Positions 4,713 through 7,755 of a DNA stretch of 7,755 nucleotides are shown piece after piece. The notes below the pieces were generated by a model that saw nothing but the letters and a program-made list of their open reading frames with translations, did not search any database and was not told the origin of the DNA. The first letter of the stretch is position 1. Each line of letters begins with the position of its first letter. The DNA lies in assembly GCA_018830905.1 (NCBI GenBank), contig JAHJRM010000057.1, forward strand, positions 1 to 7,755. Direction: 5' to 3'. The stretch is from Nanobdellota archaeon (GTDB lineage Archaea > Nanobdellota > Nanobdellia > Pacearchaeales > GW2011-AR1). Position numbers and translations under genes: made by a program.

Positions 4713-5987
4713 TCAAACCCCCAACCGATTATTCAACTCTCCAGCAACGTTGGTCAGCATCATCTTCCTGACTTCATCCCTCTTCGTCGTCTTAGCCAGA
4801 ACCCAACCCAATTTAACAAAGGCCGTCTCAGCAAGCATATCCTCTAAGTAAATTATCCCAGTATCCAATAACTCACGTCCATTAGAATAAACCAAAGGAT
4901 CCAAACGCCCATTAATCGTCTGCGCGGCAGCACAAACAATCATCCCTTTCCCCTGAACCTCTTTCAGTTTTTTAGTCCACCCCTTTCGAGCCCTCTTCGT
5001 CGGTGCGTGCCCAAGACCAGACATCTCTAAAACAATTCCTTTGTATTTTTTCTTCAAATAATAATCCAAAATATCCGGATCCTGCCCAGGATAAATCTTA
5101 ACCAAAGCAACACTCTCTAAAAAATCAGTATCACAACTAACACTCTTCTTATTATCACGGAGGTTATGATTCGAAAGAATATCAATTCTGTCAGGATAAA
5201 TTTTCGCAATAGGATTCCCATTCACAATCTTAAACGCGTCCCTTCTAGAAGTATGCATCTTCCGAACTTTCGTCCCAGGCATTGCATAACAATAATCATC
5301 ATTAATCGTAGCATGTCCAACAAGCATCACCTCTGCAATATCTGAAATAGCTGCCAAAGCAGAACACTGCAAATTAAGATTCGCGTCAGAAGAAGCACGG
5401 TCAATACTTCTCTGACTATAAGTCAAGACAACTGGCTTATTCAAATCCTTAAGAAAAAAACTAAGCGCCGCAGAAGTGTAATGCAAAAAATCAGTCCCGT
5501 GCGTAATAATCAAACCTTTAATATTAGAATCATTCAACAACTTCTTAGATACCTTAGCAAGTTTCTGCCAATCTTTAAAATCCATATCTTCTGACGCCTT
5601 CATAAATGGAACCTCAACCTTCACAACATTAACCAATTCAAAAAGCTCAGGATAGAACTTAAACAAATCCTCAGGACTAGTCAGCCAATCAACCCCGCCC
5701 TTCTTAGGATTCAAACGCGCAGCAATCGTCCCTCCTGTAATAATCATTGCAATATTCGGCTTTTCCTTATTTCTCTTAACATCAATCTCCTTCTTTATCT
5801 CCTCTGCTTTTCTTAAAATTTTAATTCCAGAAACATCCTTTCGGATAAAACCAATGTTATAACCAGAATCCAGTTTCAACAAAACAATCCCCCTCTCAGC
5901 ATCGGGAGATTCCAAAAGAATCCCTTCATAGTCTCTTTTAATCAAAGAAACCTCAACATAATCGCCGGGAACTGCATCTGTTTTCAT
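4713..5987 (-). CDS. gatD: Glutamyl-tRNA(Gln) amidotransferase subunit D
   Basis: GatD is the asparaginase-like glutaminase of GatDE. It frees ammonia, which passes to GatE to convert Glu-tRNA(Gln) into Gln-tRNA(Gln). The 424 residues are a typical full length. An N-terminal beta-barrel-like domain (1-60, PGDYVEV start) is followed by the type I asparaginase domain. The catalytic set is present: Thr87 in ITGGTIA, Thr165 and Asp166 in THGTDFLHYTS, and Lys243 in KVRKMHTSRRDAF. MSGLGHAP (322-329), AQTINGRLDP (355-364) and LEDMLAETAFVKLGW (381-395) are further GatD landmarks, and TNVAGELNNR near the C-terminus is also characteristic. The ATG follows a TATA box by 24 nt and has no Shine-Dalgarno sequence. 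It stands apart from gatE but serves the same complex. No active-site residue is missing. Confidence 0.97.
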   Translation of the reverse strand: MKTDAVPGDYVEVSLIKRDYEGILLESPDAERGIVLLKLDSGYNIGFIRKDVSGIKILRKAEEIKKEIDVKRNKEKPNIAMIITGGTIAARLNPKKGGVDWLTSPEDLFKFYPELFELVNVVKVEVPFMKASEDMDFKDWQKLAKVSKKLLNDSNIKGLIITHGTDFLHYTSAALSFFLKDLNKPVVLTYSQRSIDRASSDANLNLQCSALAAISDIAEVMLVGHATINDDYCYAMPGTKVRKMHTSRRDAFKIVNGNPIAKIYPDRIDILSNHNLRDNKKSVSCDTDFLESVALVKIYPGQDPDILDYYLKKKYKGIVLEMSGLGHAPTKRARKGWTKKLKEVQGKGMIVCAAAQTINGRLDPLVYSNGRELLDTGIIYLEDMLAETAFVKLGWVLAKTTKRDEVRKMMLTNVAGELNNRLGV

Positions 5988-6011
5988 AATAAAACAAAGA
6001 AATAATGCAGA

Positions 6012-6020
6012 TATAAAAAG
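6012..6020 (-). promoter_or_regulatory. TATA box of gatD
   Basis: The minus-strand CTTTTTATA ends 24 nt before the gatD ATG, which fits a leaderless or nearly leaderless transcript. The same 9-mer precedes the permease gene. Confidence 0.6.
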
Positions 6021-6053
6021 TTATTGTGATTTCACATTCACCAAGAATTAGTT

Positions 6054-6177
6054 CGCGCTCCGCGCTCAAATAAAAAATATAAAAATTCCCAGAAGGAAAC
6101 AGATGATAATTAAAACCTACGTATGATTTTACCAAATTATTTTTTCCGAATAGGCGAGCGTCAGCGAGCAGTAATTA
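6054..6177. repeat. Intergenic inverted-arm repeat element, copy 4
   Basis: The left arm CGCGCTCCGCGCTC (6054-6067) lies 33 bp upstream of the gatD TATA box. GTATGATTTTAC is at 6121-6132, the right arm GCGAGCGTCAGCGAGC at 6154-6169, and the end GAGCAGTAATTA at 6166-6177. AATTAGT occurs just outside the left arm (6046-6052) and at the right end (6173-6179). This could be a 7-bp target duplication, but it overlaps the conserved end motif and TAATTA is palindromic, so it is ambiguous. Confidence 0.6.
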
Positions 6178-6180
6178 GTC

Positions 6181-6185
6181 AAAAA
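6181..6185 (-). terminator. Possible oligo-T terminator after the permease gene
   Basis: A minus-strand TTTTT run lies 37 nt past the permease stop codon, just before repeat copy 4 in the direction of transcription. It may end the transcript, but support is limited to the run itself. Confidence 0.3.
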
Positions 6186-6222
6186 GGGAACACTTTGGAA
6201 AGAGATACTCAAAGAACACTTA

Positions 6223-7350
6223 TCAAAAAACCTCAAGGAAAATTCCCACTACAAAGATTAAAGTCAGAATAGCTATGATAAACCAATTAATCGGAATGGA
6301 ATACTCTGGTTTGACATCTCCTTTTATCTGTGCCTTCCGAACCATTAAAAGAATTAAGATACCTGTGAGCCCTCCGGAAATCACGCCTCCAAGACCAAGT
6401 ATCCTCACAAACCCCGCCAAGTCAAAAAAACTAACAAAAAGATAGAGCAATAAGGGTACAATAGAAACATAGAGAAAAGAGAATTTCTTTTTATTAAAAT
6501 CAAAAATGAATGAATCTCTAAGAGCAAAACTAAGAACAAAAAAACTAGTCATCATAGTAAATATTCCGAAAAGAATAAGTAGCTTCCCGAAAAGTCCTGA
6601 AAAAGAAATAGTAGAAACTTCACTTACACTTCCGCCCAAAACCCCTACAATAACAAAACTGAACATAAGATATGAAACAATCGGAATCAAGCTTCCAATA
6701 ATTATCACTTTTTTCAACATCTTCCTATTCTTACCAATCTCCCTCGTTAACTCAGGTACGGAATTAAAACCCAACAAAGCAAAAAGTACAATCCCAAAAG
6801 GCAAAAAAACATTAGTAAAATTAGTCTGCACAAGATTTTCTTTGTTTACATCTGGAAGAAGGAATAAAAATGAAAAAAACAAAGCAGCTAGAATAAAAAT
6901 AACACTCCAAAATTCAAGACTTTTTAATCGACTTAATCCACCTTGCAATAAAATCGCCATTACTCCCCAGAACACAAGACCAAACAAAAAGGCATAACCA
7001 GTATTTCCAAAAAAAAGTCTAGACAAACTCTGCCCTTCACCAATTAAATAAGCAAGAAGAGCAGAATACACCCCAATGATTATTGCAATCAGCATAATGT
7101 TCCGAGCAGTTTTCCCGAGGTACTTCTCAGCATATCCCGTAAGTTGATGAATCTGTTTAGTTCTAAGAGTGATTTCGCCAATCCAGAGATTCAAAAAAGT
7201 CATAACAACACCAAGAAAAATAAGCCAGAAAGCTCCTATCAAAAATCCCGATTGTGCAAATACATAAGGCAATCCAAGAACACCTGCCCCTATGATTGTC
7301 CCAACAAGAGTAAACACTGCCGAAAAAAAGTTCCTTCTTTTTGTTTCCAT
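6223..7350 (-). CDS. APC-superfamily amino acid permease (AAAP/HAAAP-like)
   Basis: This 375-residue integral membrane protein has about 11 predicted helices (roughly 10-32, 37-58, 83-106, 116-137, 147-166, 180-200, 214-238, 254-279, 291-309, 315-337, 354-374). TM1 holds the broken-helix substrate motif GTIIGAGVLGLPY (17-29), typical of amino acid transporters with the LeuT fold. TM6 carries LFALLGFNSVPELTREI (189-205), the second unwound substrate-binding segment. Transport is probably coupled to protons or sodium. The motif style is close to the aromatic and neutral amino acid families, but the substrate cannot be read from sequence. A scavenging role would suit a reduced archaeon. An in-frame TGA three codons upstream fixes ATG 7348-7350 as the first usable start. 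Confidence 0.87.
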   Translation of the reverse strand: METKRRNFFSAVFTLVGTIIGAGVLGLPYVFAQSGFLIGAFWLIFLGVVMTFLNLWIGEITLRTKQIHQLTGYAEKYLGKTARNIMLIAIIIGVYSALLAYLIGEGQSLSRLFFGNTGYAFLFGLVFWGVMAILLQGGLSRLKSLEFWSVIFILAALFFSFLFLLPDVNKENLVQTNFTNVFLPFGIVLFALLGFNSVPELTREIGKNRKMLKKVIIIGSLIPIVSYLMFSFVIVGVLGGSVSEVSTISFSGLFGKLLILFGIFTMMTSFFVLSFALRDSFIFDFNKKKFSFLYVSIVPLLLYLFVSFFDLAGFVRILGLGGVISGGLTGILILLMVRKAQIKGDVKPEYSIPINWFIIAILTLIFVVGIFLEVF

Positions 7351-7380
7351 GATTCAGATATGTAAAATAAGAATAAGGAT

Positions 7381-7389
7381 TATAAAAAG
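7381..7389 (-). promoter_or_regulatory. TATA box of the permease gene
   Basis: The minus-strand CTTTTTATA is identical to the gatD box but ends 30 nt before the ATG, so this mRNA probably has a leader of about 9 nt. No ribosome binding site is visible in it. Confidence 0.55.
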
Positions 7390-7441
7390 TTAATTAGAAA
7401 ATGAATACTTCTTACCCTTGTTTAATCAATAAAAAACCTGC

Positions 7442-7487
7442 ACGATTTCACTAAGTTACCTTTTTCATATAGCGAGCGTCAGCGAGC
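7442..7487. repeat. Right-half copy of the intergenic repeat
   Basis: ACGATTTCAC (7442-7451, one base different from GATTTTAC) is followed after about 20 bp by GCGAGCGTCAGCGAGC (7472-7487), identical to the right arm of copy 4. No left arm is seen upstream, so this is a partial or eroded copy. Confidence 0.5.
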
Positions 7488-7512
7488 CTATCCTAGAAGA
7501 GGGTGACTTGTT

Positions 7513-7535
7513 TCGTTCGCCATTTTGGCGGACGA
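7513..7535 (+). other. Strong 10-bp hairpin, probably RNA of the plus strand
   Basis: TCGTTCGCCA (7513-7522) and TGGCGGACGA (7526-7535) pair over 10 positions around a TTT loop. The single non-Watson-Crick pair is U-G in a plus-strand RNA but C-A in a minus-strand RNA. Its function is unknown. Confidence 0.4.
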
Positions 7536-7577
7536 GAGGGAACGAAGTGAACTCTTGGGGGAGTCCACATACGATTT

Positions 7578-7597
7578 GCGAGCGTCAGCGAGCAGTG
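7578..7597. repeat. Isolated right arm of the intergenic repeat
   Basis: GCGAGCGTCAGCGAGC (7578-7593) plus AGTG matches the right end of copy 4. It is preceded by ACGATTT, a shortened form of the interior block. Confidence 0.45.
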
Positions 7598-7614
7598 TCC
7601 TAAGGGGTGGGCGA

Positions 7615-7755
7615 GCGACTTCGTGGTAGGCGGTAGCTTGAAAATTAATCTGCTGTGCGAAGTTGGGAGTAGGGCGACTTCGTGGTAGGCGGTAGCTTGA
7701 AAATTAATCTGCTGTGCGAAGTTGGGAGTAGGGCGACTTCGTGGTAGGCGGTAGC
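7615..7755. repeat. Exact 59-bp tandem repeat, 2.4 copies, continuing past the window
   Basis: Units start at 7615, 7674 and 7733, and every visible base is identical at period 59. Each unit runs from GCGACTTCGTGGTAGGCGG to TGCGAAGTTGGGAGTAGG. A plus-strand RNA of the unit could form CGACTTCG with CGAAGTTG (7616-7623 with 7658-7665), plus an inner stem GCGGTAG with CTGCTGT (7630-7636 with 7650-7656) closing a 13-nt loop. A single diverged relative lies at 808-870. There are no unique spacers, so this is not a CRISPR array. Perfect identity means recent duplication, or an assembly artefact at a sequence end. Confidence 0.9.

Larger units (their letters stand above)
7351..7755. other. 405-bp gene-free right edge made of repeats and hairpins
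   Basis: After the permease promoter this stretch holds a right-half repeat copy (7442-7487), a strong hairpin (7513-7535), another right arm (7578-7597) and the 59-bp tandem repeat (7615-7755), which continues past the window. I find no protein gene or tRNA, although a non-coding RNA cannot be excluded. Confidence 0.6.

Noticed and set aside
4639..4851. Plus-strand 70-residue frame at the gatD 3' end
   Set aside because: Most of it is antisense to gatD, and the start lies in a partial repeat element.
5953..6135. A 60-residue minus-strand open frame across the gatD start
   Set aside because: It begins with TTG inside a repeat element, runs through the gatD promoter and overlaps the gatD N-terminus in another frame; composition is not protein-like.
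6046..6179. Seven-base AATTAGT target-site duplication flanking repeat copy 4
   Set aside because: The right copy overlaps the conserved end of the element, TAATTA is palindromic, and the other copies show no convincing flanking duplications.
6506..7365. Plus-strand open frames opposite the permease (163 and 73 residues)
   Set aside because: They are antisense shadows of a clear membrane protein; the lysine- and threonine-rich translations match no family.
7615..7673. tRNA-like gene in the tandem unit (GTGGTAGGC resembles a D-loop)
   Set aside because: No acceptor stem, anticodon arm or T-loop sequence can be placed around it.
7615..7755. CRISPR array
   Set aside because: The whole 59-bp period is identical between units, so there are no variable spacers, and no cas gene is visible.

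Overview
The window is AT-rich DNA that looks archaeal, most likely from a small-genome DPANN-type lineage (Pacearchaeota/Woesearchaeota-like). The archaeal call rests on GatD and GatE, which form an archaea-specific glutamyl-tRNA(Gln) amidotransferase, on an archaeal-type aspartyl-tRNA synthetase, and on TATA-box promoters placed for leaderless mRNAs. The DPANN call is inference from the compact proteins and the AT-rich monocistronic layout; no rRNA or other taxonomic marker is present.

Layout: positions 1-645 hold the N-terminal 215 codons of aspS (minus strand, running off the left edge). Then come a 101-residue two-helix potassium channel (913-1218, minus), gatE (1410-2870, minus), a nucleotidyltransferase-fold protein (2901-3740, minus), a divergent DUF1003 membrane protein (3846-4277, plus), gatD (4713-5987, minus) and an APC-superfamily amino acid permease (6223-7350, minus). 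Every gene appears to have its own promoter. In four of them exactly 21 nt separate the TATA-like 9-mer from the ATG.

Function: AspRS, GatD and GatE belong to indirect aminoacyl-tRNA synthesis. AspRS carries His34 and Pro93 at the two positions known to make archaeal AspRS non-discriminating, so it probably charges both tRNA(Asp) and tRNA(Asn). GatDE converts Glu-tRNA(Gln) to Gln-tRNA(Gln). GatE is unusually short (486 residues) because the AspRS-like (GAD) insertion domain is missing, while the cradle, helical and tail regions are all recognisable.

The intergenic DNA is the least expected part. Four intergenic regions carry copies of a roughly 110-150 bp element bounded by inverted GCTCGCTG(A)CGCTCGC-type arms, mostly with a conserved ATGATTTTAC block inside; partial copies also occur. 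The terminus of one copy supplies the gatE stop codon. The right edge of the window (7615-7755) is an exact 59-bp tandem repeat whose unit is related to sequence near 808-870, with base changes that keep a predicted RNA hairpin paired. These could be a MITE-like repeat family, structured 3' elements, or both.
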